From: Calcarisporiella thermophila CBS 279.70
Lineage: Eukaryota > Calcarisporiellomycota
Assembly: GCF_041956535.1 (NCBI RefSeq)
Contig: NW_027192208.1
Coordinates: 33,014-97,013 of the forward strand
Direction: 5' to 3'
DNA: 64,000 bases
In this document: positions 10,752 to 22,909 of the stretch, one piece after another
How positions within the stretch are numbered: the first letter of the stretch is position 1
Layout: each line of letters opens with the position of its first letter
Program-made: the position numbers and the translations under genes
The notes under the pieces: generated by a model
Databases searched by the model: none
What the model was told of the DNA's origin: nothing
The model's input: only the letters and a program-made list of their open reading frames with translations

Positions 10752-13324
10752 TTACTCTCTTTCATCCTGCTCCTTCCTTACTACTCTCCTTAATGCTCGA
10801 TAGGTATGTGCATTTGGCTCTATTCCCGCCTCCTTCATCTCTAGTACAGCATTCCTTGCCCGCTTAATTTCACCCATACGTGAGAGGCCGTCGATTAGAG
10901 AAGTGTATGTGATAACATTTGGCTTAATTCCTTCTGACTGCATTTGTGTCATGGCACGCATCGCTCCATCAATGTCCCGTGCATAGAGGTGACCTCGCAT
11001 CAAGCAAGTGTAGGTGGCGACTGTTGGGGTGATCCCTAGGTGCCGCATATCTTCAAGGACACGATACGCGGCGCCAAGGTCGTTGTGTCGAAGGAAATGA
11101 CGAATAAATGTCGTGTGCATATAGGCATCTTTGGGGCAAGTTACCGATAATGTGTTCTCCGTCGTTGTTTTATCTTCTATAGGTTTTGGCGTTGGGAAAA
11201 CACGAAACTGCTTAGCGAACTGCTCATAAATGACATGGATATCCCGCCGTGATGCAAATGCTAATCGTGCATTTAAGAGAGTAGTATAAGATTTGAAACT
11301 GGGAACAGGGTATTTATTCTGGATTATCGAAGCGCCCGAATCGTTAGTACTTCGATCATCACCTCTTTCAGGCTTATTACTGAAAAAGCGAGCAAGCATA
11401 TCAATTGCTCCAACATAATCTTTTGCCTCCATATGTAGTTCCGCGATGCTGGTAGCCATAACCTCGTTTAACTTGACAGACGGGTTTCGAGACATTTTTC
11501 GGAAGATCCGCCAAGCTCTCCTCAGATCTCGATTTCGTAAGAAGCCTTTGAGTAATATTGCATATGTGTATATATCTGGTTTCACGCCTGCTTTCATCAT
11601 GCTGAGATAGAAACTCTCTGCAGTTCGCATATCGAGCTTCTGAGTAGAACTGTGTATTATAGCGTTGTAAGTGACTAGATTAGGCTCGGCCCCCGCGCGC
11701 TTCATCTCACTAAAAAGTCGCTCAGCATTATCTACATCTGCTCTACGCATATATCCATCAATCAAAGTGGTGAATGCATAAACATTTGGCATAAGCTGCG
11801 ATTCATAGAGACGGTCAAACCATGTCCGTGCCTCTTCCATCTTCCCTTGGAGAACATATCCATGAACAATACACACGTATGCAATCAGATTATGGCACAT
11901 GCCTTCGGCTCGCATTTGATCAAAACAATGCAACGCCTTATCCATATCTCCTCTAGTAGCATATCCATGAATAAGCGACGTGTATACATATTCGTTCGGC
12001 CGCAATCCATTTTCACGCATAGCGTTGTAGAGTGATATCGCTGTGTCCATGTCCGTTTGCTGAACATGACCATGGATTAGAGCTCCATACAACTTGATGT
12101 CAGGAGATATCCTCAGTTCGAGCATTTGATTCCATCGGCGGGTTGCTGCGGGCATATCCTTCACTCGAATATATCCGAATATGAGTTGACGAAGCAATAT
12201 TTGCCTTGCTGTGGCATCAGTGCAGCGTTGAAACGCACTATCGCAAATTTGGGCTGCCTCTTCCATTTTTCCCGCCATAGAGAAAGAATAAGTAGCAGAA
12301 ATACACATGGATCGCCAGGTTTTCTCATACACGCCTCGGGACTCGCAGCATTGGAAAATCTTAATGGCCTCATCGAAGAGACCAAGATCTAGTAAGCGTC
12401 GATAGTGCGAAAGAAATTCGCGGTGTTTATACGGATTGTGTCCTGCTTGAAGCATGTCAAGAATTGTACGTGCTGCATCATGGGGTGCTTCTATACTCCA
12501 ATAGTAGTCAATCACCTCTCGATATGTTTTTCGGAAAAGACAAGTTTTAGAAGAACGCATGCGCATGAGCAGTGAATTCAAGGCGGAAGTGTCTCCCCGC
12601 AATAAATGAAACCGAGTTAACACCCACAAAGATCGTTTATCCTCAGTTTCAATATGAAAGGTTTCGAGTTCCTCCACTAGATTTCTCCATCTTGGCCCTA
12701 GAATGGAGTGGTCCAGCTCATTTCTTGCTATCGAAAGTAAAGCTGAAAGATCTCCAGAACGTAGAAAATCAAGCGATCTCGACTCTCCTCTAACATTTTC
12801 CAATGCGGCAAGTAGGCGTGGGCTCATGCTTGCTGTACAGTAGGTTTTATCGCGTTTTTGGCGAAGCAATTCGGAAATCTCTTTAAAGGGGTCGACATGG
12901 ATAGGCGAAGTAAACTCTTTTTTAGGGATATTCTAAAATAATGCACCCCAGTTTGTAAATCGCATTCAACATTAAATATAATTAAAAAGTATTACATTAT
13001 CTCTCGAAACTGATGGTATTGTATCCTCAAGATAATCTTCAGGTGAGTATATCTAAATTCCAATCGAACAAGTCAATTTATAGGAGATTCTCAATAAATG
13101 TGAAGGATGTTCTTACACTACTACTTTTACGCTCTCTTATAAAAGAATTATTGGAAATGTTTTCGTGTGCATGTTTGGAGGAGAGGAAATCTATAGCTGA
13201 TGCACATTTCCTTACATGTGCCTAAACTGAAGAGGTTATACAAAATGTTGTGAGGCCTTAAGGTCTCAAAGTGTACCTTGTGACTCAGTGAGCGCAGCAC
13301 TCTTGTAGATCTTGCAAGGAACAT
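10752..13324 (-). CDS. Mitochondrial pentatricopeptide repeat (PPR) protein
   Basis: Four exons, 13324-13277, 13221-13117, 13052-12996 and 12932-10752, all phase 0, give 796 aa. The main exon is continuously open with no ATG before 12827. Upstream, acceptor and donor pairs (TTTTAG at 12933, GTAATA at 12995, TTTAG at 13053, GTAAGA at 13116, TTTAG at 13222, GTACAC at 13276) lead to an ATG whose product begins MFLARSTRVLRSLSHK, a textbook mitochondrial presequence. The body has at least 12 PPR motifs of 35 residues, such as TYNAIIHSSTQKLDMRTAES and VTYNAI/VYTSLIHGYATRGDM phrases, and a second block near the C-terminus. PPR proteins bind organelle RNA sequence-specifically and aid its processing, stability or translation. 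The RNA target is unknown. The upstream exons are my reconstruction and less certain than the main exon. Confidence 0.85.
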
Positions 13325-13607
13325 GCTCTTCCTCCACGAGTATATTATATAATCTTACAGGAAATGGTATGATAAAGGGGGTGTGGTCCTATAATATTTA
13401 TTTCAGTGGCTGCCTTCTATTTAATAGTCACAAACTCAATTCGATTACTCGGTCGTTTTAAACAGAATTCAGATATAGACTTCCTATCAAGATGGTGCCA
13501 AAAATTGGTAACCTCTATTGAAAAGAATAAGTGTAATTCCAGAGAAATGATATTTTTAAACAAGGATAATATATTAGACAATAAATATTTATAAAGTAAA
13601 AAAATTA

Positions 13608-15246
13608 CTACACTTGATCGTAGAACACATGCACCAGTTGATATCGAATCAAAAATGCAAGTGCTGTGCCTGCTACTTGGACAAGCACCACTGCTGTTGC
13701 CAGGTCCCGCTCTGACATTGGACCGAGTCTAAGTAATATGAGATTTAGCAAGGTAAGGTTGTTGATTTCGCGCTTTTTTGTCCCTTTATTTTCCGTCACA
13801 CGCACGAGCCCTAGCAGTTCAAATAGATGCAAGCACATTCGACCAAGGGTCGAAGTCTTCTCTATCGAGGTTCGAGAGTATTCAAGTTTTCCCGTTTTGA
13901 CGTTCAGAATAGGCATGCGATGCCTAGGACATTTAACGAGGCCAAATAGTTGTGGAGCGGAATAGAGAAAATTGAAAATTTGTGGTAAGAACATAAGAAG
14001 CATTGTCTTGCTGAAATGGCCGAGAATGCCCACTACAGCAAATATCATCCCTGCGAAATAACAATATGTATCCCCTACAAACACGCGCGATGGATACCTG
14101 TGTCAATTGATTCAGTTATAATTACCTTGTGTTAGAAATAATTCATTATAAGTGGCGTTTTACCAGTTGTGATATAAAAGTCCAAGAGACGCGCCGATAA
14201 ATGGAAGCAAAAAATACATCGAAAAAAGATGTGCCTCCATACATGATTTATCGCCATACTGCAGAATAAGCAAATCGTTCAGGACAATCGATAGCCCAAT
14301 TACCACCGATTGAGCCACCTCCACACCATTGATCCCGGCTAGAATATTTATCGCATTCGTACAGAAAATCGCCACCATGCCCATGTAAACATAGTATAAA
14401 ACCCCTGTCGAGATGATATGTAACGTATATATAAATTTATGCTATTCTACAATCCATATATTAAATCTTACCCAAATGTAGCCAGTGTCCTAATATTGGA
14501 CGCAGGGGTACAGGCACAACAACCGAGGTACCCCCCTGATCCGCAAAATATACCATAAGCAGCGGAATAGAGGCCACACCCGGCAAAAAAAGTTTATATC
14601 GCCACCTAATGTCAAATACATCATCTGCAAATCCGAGAAATACCATGGATTGAACTGAAAGCAGCGCAGATAGAAAACTTCCCAACTGTCACATAGTTCA
14701 ACAAAAATAGCATCAATGATATTGGAAATTAACAAGGCAAAAAAATTATATAAGAAAATTAAGTAAAAACTCACCTTATGATGTGGAAATGTTCCTATTT
14801 GTACGGGCTCAGAAGACTCAGGTCGATGTGCCAGATTGCCATTGAACCATTCAAGAAAGGGAAAAGGAATGAAGAGGAACATGCAAACTAAGTATACAAG
14901 CGCACACACCATTCCCATACTCTCGGGTCTATCAAATATTCGATTAACTTTCGTAATGTGACAGAAAAAAAAGCATCAATCTTATTCACTACATAGTAGG
15001 TTTATTTTTCTTGTTCACATCGACCCCTGTGAGGTGAGCACGCACAAAAACCTGGTGTAGCTTGGGGATTAGTTTCCATGTGGAGATAAAGGCAAGCGTC
15101 ATGAATCCAAGGGAGATACTGATGGTATGATGGACCGATGATGGAAGGTCCATCGCCATTTTGATTTTATAATACTGGGCAATGCCAAAAGTGGCTCCGA
15201 ATAGAATGAAAAGAGACAAAGAAACGAGGTGGTGGCTTGTCTTCAT
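13608..15246 (-). CDS. ALG7: UDP-GlcNAc:dolichyl-phosphate GlcNAc-1-phosphotransferase
   Basis: Five exons, 15246-14993, 14928-14775, 14685-14472, 14404-14164 and 14097-13608, give 450 aa, close to yeast Alg7 (448). The enzyme transfers GlcNAc-1-phosphate from UDP-GlcNAc to dolichyl phosphate, the first committed step of N-glycan precursor synthesis at the ER membrane, and is the tunicamycin target. Hallmarks are IPESMGMV after exon 1, [14 protein letters not shown] with the catalytic Asp pair, [16 protein letters not shown] and [13 protein letters not shown]. About ten hydrophobic segments are visible. Each splice join restores a conserved motif, so the model is well supported. It ends 283 bp from the PPR start and begins 243 bp from the UTP15 stop, all on the minus strand. 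Confidence 0.95.
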
Positions 15247-15489
15247 AAGAATTTATTTCGCTTTACAAAATTCAAAATATATGTATAGATATAAACGTAG
15301 CTATCGTACTCGGAATCTAATGCAAAATATGAGAATGATGACTTGATAGAGAGTAGTAAATTCGATGTATTGGAGATTAAAATAAGTACGAATCGATATC
15401 AATAACAGATCTAAATGAGTATTCAAAGTCTGAAATAAAATATTCAAAGGTTTATTTATAAAATTTAAATTTTTTTTCTCTCTATAAAT

Positions 15490-17215
15490 TTACACCAATT
15501 TACTATTGCTATTTTCGGGTCCCTTAGGAGCAGACGCGAAAGAGCTGGATTTAGAAAAGAGCATCTCCAAAGAACCTACGACTTTTAAAACTTCCTTCTG
15601 GAATGCAATTTCTTGCCTCACTTTGTCCCTGAGTCGGAACATCAACTCGTCGATAAGAGGGGATTGCCCAAGGACAGGACGATACATATCAATCACTGTG
15701 TTTGCAACATCAACTAGTAATGAGGTATATCTAGGGTTATTAATATATCGGACTAGAAATTGGACCACTGGTTCGAGAGAAAGGTCATCTCTCCCTGATA
15801 GTGCCTGTTTTAGACCATCACGGTGAACTAGCTCCTGCAACAGTGAAACTGTCGTAAGAGCGGGCTTGTTGGTGCGGAGTACAGCGTCAAGCGCATTTCC
15901 ATACTGAAATGCCTTCAAATAGCGGTCGTAATCGCGTAACCTTCTTCGACGCTTTGCTTCAACTAGAAAATCGTCTGCGGAAGCGCTGTGATTTTGTCCG
16001 CGCATAAAATACTGGTAGGTGCCACCACGAGCTGCGATTGCTTGGCGTTTACGTGCCACTTCCTGGGGCCTAACTTGACGCTGACGGATAGAAAGTAGTC
16101 CGTTATGCATACCAGTCACCAAAAGAGAGTCATCGGGCTAAAGTTAAGAGTAAAGAGTGTTGAAGTAAATGTGAAGATGCATTAACTTGGCACAATAACA
16201 TACGGATAAAGCAACGCTAAGTACTGGCAAAGAGTATTTAACACTGTGCACAACGCGATAGTCCTGCACATTGTAGACCTTCACGTGCTGATCCAAGCTA
16301 CCTGTTAACAGGCGTGAATATCCGCTATCAAAGCACAGGCTCGTCACAGTTTTCTGATGGCCCGAAACAGTCTGCAGTAATCGCCCACCGGACAACAAGT
16401 CAAACACTTTGAACTGAGGACCCCCTGCTGCGACAACCATTCCACCACCAGGGAATGAAACTACATCCTCAACTGGCGCACCATATGGCATTGTGATCGC
16501 GCAATCACCTGAACGCAGATCCAATAGGCGTACTGTCTGGTCATAAGCACCAGAAAGTACCAAGTGTGGGTTATCTTCGAATACTATTCCCGAGCGAACG
16601 TAATCCGTATGTTTATCAAATGTGTGTACGATATTTTCCGTCGCTAAATCCCAAACTCTCACTGTCTTATCATCAGAACAAGTCAAAAGTGAAGTCTTAT
16701 TTGGCGAAAACTTAGTGACATGCACAGGTCTGGTCAAGATTAAATTAATAATTGATCAGATTAATACCATATAATAAGCAATCCCTTACAATTTGTGCTC
16801 GCGAAAAGTTCTTAAAATTGCTCTACTATTCACGTCAAATACCTGCACCAACCCAGTTTCATCACCTGCGACAAGCAATCGTCCATCGGAACGGAAGCTG
16901 GCACCATAAGCAACGTCTTTGAATCTTGAAATAGTCTTACGCACAGAATGTGTTTTAGATGAATATATTTGAACTCGAGCAGAAGAGGTCACTGCAAAAT
17001 CATAGGGAGCAACAGGTGAAAAATTCACTGAGGTTACAGGACCATATTCTTTGATTAAGATAGGAGACTGTCAAGGCATAATATTAAACACTATTCTGGA
17101 CACAACTAAAACAATCAATTACCTTAAATTTTCTCCAATATCTCTCTTCGGGTGTCTTTCTTCCCGGTAGACGAGGATATTTCTTGATTGTTAATTTTCT
17201 GTATTCTGTTGACAT
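15490..17215 (-). CDS. UTP15: U3 snoRNP-associated WD40 protein Utp15
   Basis: Exons 17215-17123, 17067-16790, 16729-16204 and 16137-15490 give 514 aa (yeast 513, human 518). The N-terminus RYWRKFKSPILIKEYGPVTSV and the phrase PYDFAVTSSARVQIYSSKT are typical. About six to seven WD repeats follow (DKTVRVWDL, YDQTVRLLDLRSG, LDQHVKVYNV), then PDDSLLVTGMHNGLLSIRQR and the all-helical UTP15 C-terminal domain (VLRTNKPALTTVSLLQELVHRDGLKQAL). Utp15 is part of the t-UTP/UTP-A complex of the small subunit processome, needed for pre-18S rRNA processing and rDNA transcription in the nucleolus. The last residues beyond about 490 are low-complexity. Nothing unusual in the motifs. Confidence 0.95.
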
Positions 17216-17632
17216 TGTTCGAACAGTATACCCTAAGGAGATCAAACACTATTAAAGTCAAAAAAAATAGAGGATGTGTGACTGCAGAATTGTCAACAAT
17301 AAAAAAAGTTATCCCCATGGTGAAATGCTTGCTACATACAGGGTACAGTCACAGAATTATTACTCGATTTTACTATTCCCATTTATTCACTAGTTTCCTT
17401 GATAACTTATAAGTATATGAAAAGAATAAAGCTCCAAATTCAGTCGAAAAGCGTGCGATGGAGATAGAGCATAGAAAATTAGATTTTAATCGACATAAAC
17501 AAGAGATTCGTAAGAACAATATAGGAACAAATGGCGATATACACAATTCTTAGAATCATATAATACTGATGGGTGCTACATAAAATCAAACGCTCGGTAC
17601 TTCTAGGGGCTAAAACTACTATGTAAATAGCA

Positions 17633-18202
17633 CTACTGGTTGTAATCCATCTTCGTCTGTCCCTCTACTTTTCGTGCCACTCCTTTTTGCGCGATTGAAT
17701 CATCACCGGTCCACTCTCCTACCTTCTGTTGGATAAATCCTTTTGTTTTATCTTGTGCGCCAGATACATATTCCGCTGCAGTGGCCTGTTGGTGTTCAAC
17801 TTCACCTTCGCGACGTTGTTTTGCGCCTGCTTGAGCAGTATCAGCGCTTCCAAACATTGCCCCAGTTTGTTCCTTGACACCACCAACAAGAGTGTTGTAG
17901 TTACCACGAGTCTTGTCGGGTTCCTGCTCTCGAGCAAGTCGGCGTGCCTCCTCAAGTTCGCGGTTGCCTGCATCTTTCAGATTAGCACCTGCCTGCTCAA
18001 GGTTGGTATTGCCAATAATACGACCGGTTTGTTCTTGTGTAACCCCGGTGGCTAATATACGAGAAATACGCACAATGATTTCAATAACAATGGATATAAG
18101 AGCAAAAAATAACTAAACGCTAAGATATATACCATAGTTTAAATAAGCATTCACAGTCGAGGGCTGCGACTTTTGCTGCTGATCCTTGTTATCAGAAGAC
18201 AT
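17633..18202 (-). CDS. CsbD-like stress protein (Hmp1-type)
   Basis: Exons 18202-18133 and 18051-17633 give 162 aa, joined by an intron with GTATAT and TATTAG ends. After a Gln/Ser-rich start the protein holds three CsbD-like units: about residues 24-60 (GVTQEQTGRIIGNTNLEQAGANLKD form), 80-115 (GGVKEQTGAMFGSADTAQAGA form) and 120-160 (SGAQDKTKGFIQQKVGEW form). The composition is rich in Ala, Gln, Glu and Lys, predicted mostly disordered or helical. Fungal relatives are annotated as mismatched-base-pair and cruciform DNA-recognition protein, and bacterial CsbD is a general stress protein. The biochemical role is poorly known. A TATA-like element lies upstream at 18377-18386. Confidence 0.8.
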
Positions 18203-18376
18203 TTTCGACTTGTATTGCTGAAAATTTAAAATTATTAGCTGCGATATCCTACAGGGACTTGTCTCAGGTGTTTCGACAAGAGAAAATGTGAAGAATACTT
18301 ACGTTTATGCTTTTTAATTCAAAGATATTTAAAATCAATTGAAGAAGTGTTGGGTAGGAATGAGACAAAAAATATC

Positions 18377-18386
18377 AATTTATATA
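18377..18386 (-). promoter_or_regulatory. TATA-like element of the CsbD-like gene
   Basis: TATATAAATT on the minus strand lies about 175 bp upstream of the ATG at 18202. A TATA box would fit a stress-inducible gene. Sequence and position only. Confidence 0.35.
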
Positions 18387-18642
18387 CTCTTGAAAGCGGC
18401 GTCACTTTCCATTCTATCTCTTTCCCGCACAATGATGAAAGTAGTTTGGCGTCGATTCAAGTTTGGTTTTGGTTACTTGGTGGCGAATCGAGCTACTGTG
18501 ATTGGTGGATGAAAATCTAATATAGATAAGTCCAAGCATGCAATTTTTATGAATTCTTTTAACAAAATTTTATTGATATCAAACAGAATAAAATCACATC
18601 AGTTAGAACAAAAGCCTGAGAAACTATCTAAGCTTGACTCCT

Positions 18643-19378
18643 TTATTTATCTCTAATTGACTTGTGCGCATCCCATTCTCTCGATTTAATGGCCTGTAGC
18701 TTACGCTGAACGTTCGCATCTCTCGCTTCCCTATGCAATATGGACAGTTGGCATTTGTCAATATAGGAGAAAGTAGGTTGATATCATTACTTCATCTCTT
18801 GTAGCAATTTGGTCTCTCTCTCTTTCTTCTCTTGTTCCGACTTATCCTTCTCAATTCTTCTAAGCTCTTCTCCTTTAAGGTGTTCCTCGCGCTCCGTAAC
18901 TTCTTCAAAAGCCCTGATATCATCCTCTACTTCCTGTATTTTACAAAATATTTGCTTCCTTTAATGTAAACACTATGAAAAATAGAAAAATCAATATTTT
19001 TACAAGGCGCTTCCGATTAATCTCTTCATTTTGAATTCTGATTCTCTCCATCCTTTTAATAAGGTCATCTTCTTGCAAATGATGGTACGCGTTTCCCCCG
19101 GATAAAACACGATCTGGGTTTACATATCCCTTGCTTGTAGATTGTTTTTCGTTTTTAGCCTCATCTCGCTCATCTCTTTTTGAATAATTGTGTCGGCTTT
19201 GACAAGAGAAGCGCTTTTTTGATGGATGGAGAGCTTTAGTGGGAGATTTGGGGGTAGTATCGGAGGAAGAATTAGTAATGGGGTGATTAGAGTGTGATTT
19301 GTTAAGATTTGTAGGTGATTCGTGCTCTGGTAAATGTGACCATATCGAACTGGTGGAATCTTGGGTAGAAGTACTCAT
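18643..19378 (-). CDS. CCDC9-like coiled-coil protein
   Basis: Exons 19378-19004, 18933-18791 and 18730-18643 give 201 aa. The N-terminal half is Ser/Thr/Lys-rich and probably disordered. From about residue 95 comes GGNAYHHLQEDDLIKRMERIRIQNEEINRKRL, then a charged coiled coil (EEVTEREEHLKGEELRRIEKD) and a conserved-looking end, ANVQRKLQAIKSREWDAHKS. The segment RMERIRIQNEEINRKR resembles the CCDC9 family, which is linked in animals to exon-junction and RNA functions. The resemblance is from motif memory and the fungal function is unknown. The first donor, CTT|GTAAAA, is weak, but the join to EVEDDIRAFEE keeps frame and charge pattern. Confidence 0.65.
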
Positions 19379-20425
19379 TTTGTTCGTGTTTCCATAAAAT
19401 TGCTGAATAATTTTCCTCAGATACGAGAAAAATACAGCCACAATTGACAAATTCTTTATTCAATATAAAGTGCATCATGATATTAATCCATTAAGTGACC
19501 AAGAACTATTACCATTGGACTAAAGGCACTCGCTTTTCCTTTCAGATGCAGGCTACAAATTCTAATTTTCTATCGCAAGTATCATCAAGCGATTTGGAAG
19601 CATTCTTGAATATAAAAGTGGCATATTAATCCAGATTGATAGTGATTCTGCATTCATATCGAATTTTTAGAATAGAGACTTGATACAATTTCCTTGTGTT
19701 CACAATCAATCTTGATTAATACTATAGCAATTCTTGTTACTAGGACCAGTACATACCTTGGAAATTATATCTACCATGAAATCTTGGCCTTTTGTGCTAT
19801 TACCCGAAACTATATCAGCTATGAAGCCAATGTTCAAAACTTAACTGAATTTCATTTGGATGTGTATTTAGTTTATCCACACAAAGTCAATTCATGCGGA
19901 ATAGGAATCAATGAACTCATTTTTTCACACTTTCATTTTAAGTAATACAAGATGGATTATTCAGACCGCCTTCAGGACAATGTTTAGGATCATGCCATAG
20001 CCTCGGCAAGAATTATAGAGTGATATCCTGAGCCCAATTTCTTTTCTTGCCACTTAATCTCTCAAATGTCCTAATCCAAAAGTTATATTTGCCATTTACA
20101 CTATCCCAAATGTACTCAGCTCAATAACATATTCCTTTTTGCCAGCCAGAATTATAGCTGAATGGAATATTAGAGATAGAAGACAAATGCTATTATGTAT
20201 ATTAAATTGGATCCTTCTGATATATTCTGAAATCAACACTGCGCTTTTGCCACTGAAATACGAACTTTTGCGATGGTTTATGATTCTTACACACCCTTGT
20301 ATAAAAGAAGATCGTCTAAAACTGAGCCATAACATGGATTTCAACTTGTTGACAAGGATCTTGTACACATAGTATATGAGACCACTCTATTACCTTATGG
20401 TTATTATTTATATCTGAGGTTTATA
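19379..20425. other. Intergenic region upstream of the lipase
   Basis: Open frames at 19694-19945 (+) and 20096-20372 (both strands) lack domains and splice logic. I see no supported gene in this kilobase. Confidence 0.45.
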
Positions 20426-21682
20426 ATGCTCTATCTACCAGATTTTTGCTTATGTTGGTGGCATGTGCTTACAACACTGGCAATATTATCTACATTCTCC
20501 AGTAGCTCCTTCTTCTTTGCTACTGCTCAGTCAAATCTAAATGGCTCGACCTTCAGTTTTTCTCCAGCCAATTCGCTTGCGCAAGGATTGCTCTCCATCC
20601 CAGAATCTCCAGACCCTTATACACTCAATAGACAACAAGTCGAAGTGCTACGTACTTACACCAAAATGGCATTCAATGCGGGCTGTCCTTTCAAATCAAG
20701 TGCTTATGATTGCAAAGCCTATTGTAACGAATTTCCCAACATGAAAGACGTTTCTTACTACTACGACAACATTTCTGCCGAGGGAGGATATGTAGCAATA
20801 GACGATGTTCGAAAGGTGGTAGTGGTTGCTTTTTCATGGTTGATGTGGCCACAGAATATTGCGGAACTTATGGTTGCCCCTCACATGAACTATCCGAAAG
20901 TGCCTGGCGCAAAAGTTCACTCGGGTATATTCATACATTTGAAAAACATTAACGCGGAGGAAAACTAATTCAAATGCATTTTTGATAGGCGCTTACATGC
21001 TATATAGGAGAATACGCGACAAATTCATTAGTATGATAATGGACAAAACCCGCCGTTATCCTGCCTATGATTTGGAGGTTATTGGTTGGAGCCTTGGAGG
21101 AATGATGGCTTGTTATATGGCTGCGGATCTCTATGACAATAATATTATTCATCCCAAAAAACTCTATTTGATTACACTCGGTCCTCCTGCCCCAGGGAAT
21201 ATCCGCTTTGCTGACTACTACAGCAACGCTGGCTTTCTAATAAAGTCTCTAGTGAATGCTAATGACTTTTGGTATCATCTATTTAGCCTGCGAAATGGCC
21301 GCAAGGTTAGGATGCTTATATCATAATTAAGTAAAAAGTCTTATACTAAATTAGAATTGATCGGATAGCATTTTTCACCTGCGATATACACCGATAAAAC
21401 GGGCATCACTATTCAGTGTAAAGATTCAGGCGATCCCCGATGCTCTGGCACGCTTCCTCCATTCAGAGGTGATCCCGAGGACGTATGCATGTCAATTTCA
21501 CAACGTCATTGGACCAAAGAGTTGCTAACCGGGATACTTTATTCTTTTAGCATATGACCTACTATGGGCTTGAGGGCACCAAAGACACTTGTGCAGGAAT
21601 CTGGATGGATAAATTATTAATGGCTCTAGATAATCTTTGGGCACCAATCTTGGTTTTTTTGTATTCTGTTCAATTATTATAG
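20426..21682 (+). CDS. Secreted class 3 lipase with altered oxyanion segment
   Basis: Exons 20426-20924, 20989-21305, 21369-21482 and 21551-21682 give 353 aa. A hydrophobic N-terminus (to about residue 36) is a signal peptide. The fold matches Rhizomucor-type lipases: GYVAIDDVRKVVVVAF, YPKVPGAKVHSG, the nucleophile elbow EVIGWSLGG (Ser), NANDFWYHL (probable Asp), CKDSGDPRC and, after the last intron, EDHMTYYG (His). The last join is supported by a CTAAC branch site and TTTTAG, and it restores the conserved DHxxYxG motif. Odd features: the usual FRG(S/T) oxyanion segment reads FSWLM, one residue shorter, the elbow has Trp instead of His before Ser (GWSLG), and HLPP is replaced by HLFS. The third donor (GTTAGG) is unusual. 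It may be a divergent lipase or a non-catalytic relative. Confidence 0.8.
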
Positions 21683-22909
21683 TGTCTACCTGTTGAACGC
21701 TCTGGTGTTTCTGAATACTCACAATATCATCTAATATAGAACTGCTAATAGCAATCACCTTTTCTCTTCTACCTATTCACTGCAAACGATTAATAGAATA
21801 AGATAGTACTAGACAGAGGACTATCCAAACATTAGATAAGGGGCATAATTAACGCTATCCGAAGCAAATTCAAGGGTTTACTTAAACAAATGCCATTTAG
21901 ATAAAATTCCGATTAAATTTTAAGTGGGTTTAAGGCGAAACCCCCCCTCTATATGTGATGTCAAGTACAAGAGATTTAATAAAACGGATCACGAATGGAA
22001 TAGCGATATCGGTTCCCGAGTGAAAAAAAAAACAGCGTTTTGTTTATCCGCAATACGTAAGGCACGTATCCTTTTCAGATTTACCGCATGATTTAATCCG
22101 CTAATGCCTCATCGCGATACCTATAACTATCCAATTCAATGAGTGTAAAAAAAAAAAAAGGAATCAGAAGTTCACCCGATCCAATCTACCGCTCAAGTGA
22201 AAGCTGCGTTCGTTTCTCTTTCTCCGGAGTCGCTCCAAATGCTTTTTGCAGTTGCAATATAGATTGGAGAGATGTCGCGGCTCTTTGAACATTTTACAAT
22301 GGTCTGGGTTTAGGCAATATGCTTAATGAAAATCCTTCGATATAATCAGTCAGAGAATGTAAAGTTTGAAGAATGGCCAGACGTTCTAAAGAAGCTTTCA
22401 ATTTTTGAATTATCCACCTTTCTGCAGTATTGTTTGTTTGGCAGAAGACTGATGGAACTAAAATTTTGTATTTCCCTTCTGCTCTCAATAAATCTATAGC
22501 TGTCACTTCAGGACCATCTGAGAGTGCTTTGCTATACGAGATTCAACTTATCTCGTGTATTTCTAAACTCTTTCATATCCTATTTCACATTCTAAAAATA
22601 AAAATTTCTTTAAATAAAGAAAAGAAAAAAGAAAACAAGTAAACTAATATACCCACATACACACAGAAAACACAGAACAAAAGGATAAAGAAAAGAAGTA
22701 TACAAATATTAAAACATACAACAGGAAATATTAAAAAAGGAGAGAAGAGAGGAACCTTTCAAAATAAAAAAAAGTTGAAAAAAATTGTAAAAAAGACAGG
22801 AAAAAAAATACAAACAAGACCAGAGAGAGAATGTACAAGCAAGAGGATGAAGAGAAAGAGTATTAAAAAAAGAGAGATTAATTAAAACAAAATCTTGTCA
22901 AAATATAAC
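21683..22909. other. Intergenic region with a purine-rich tract
   Basis: An 82-codon stretch open on the minus strand at about 22294-22540 begins without ATG and has no recognised domain; it could be a lost exon. From about 22600 the plus strand becomes almost only A and G. No gene is supported. Confidence 0.45.
22605..22890. repeat. Low-complexity purine-rich (A/G) tract
   Basis: Nearly 290 bp are dominated by A and G on the plus strand (pyrimidine-rich on the strand of the neighbouring RNA-binding protein gene, just after its stop). It may form part of the 3' UTR and 3'-end signals of that gene. No period is evident. Confidence 0.5.

Noticed and set aside
21483-21550. Reading straight through after RGDPED in the lipase
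   Set aside because: It codes MSISQRHWTKELL and then stops, losing the catalytic His. The segment has a GTATGC donor, CTAAC branch and TTTTAG acceptor and is better read as an intron.
22294-22540. Open minus-strand stretch (about 82 codons) beyond the lipase
   Set aside because: It looks protein-like (charged helices, PKPRP end) but has no ATG and no convincing upstream exon in the pyrimidine-rich sequence before it. Not called as a gene.
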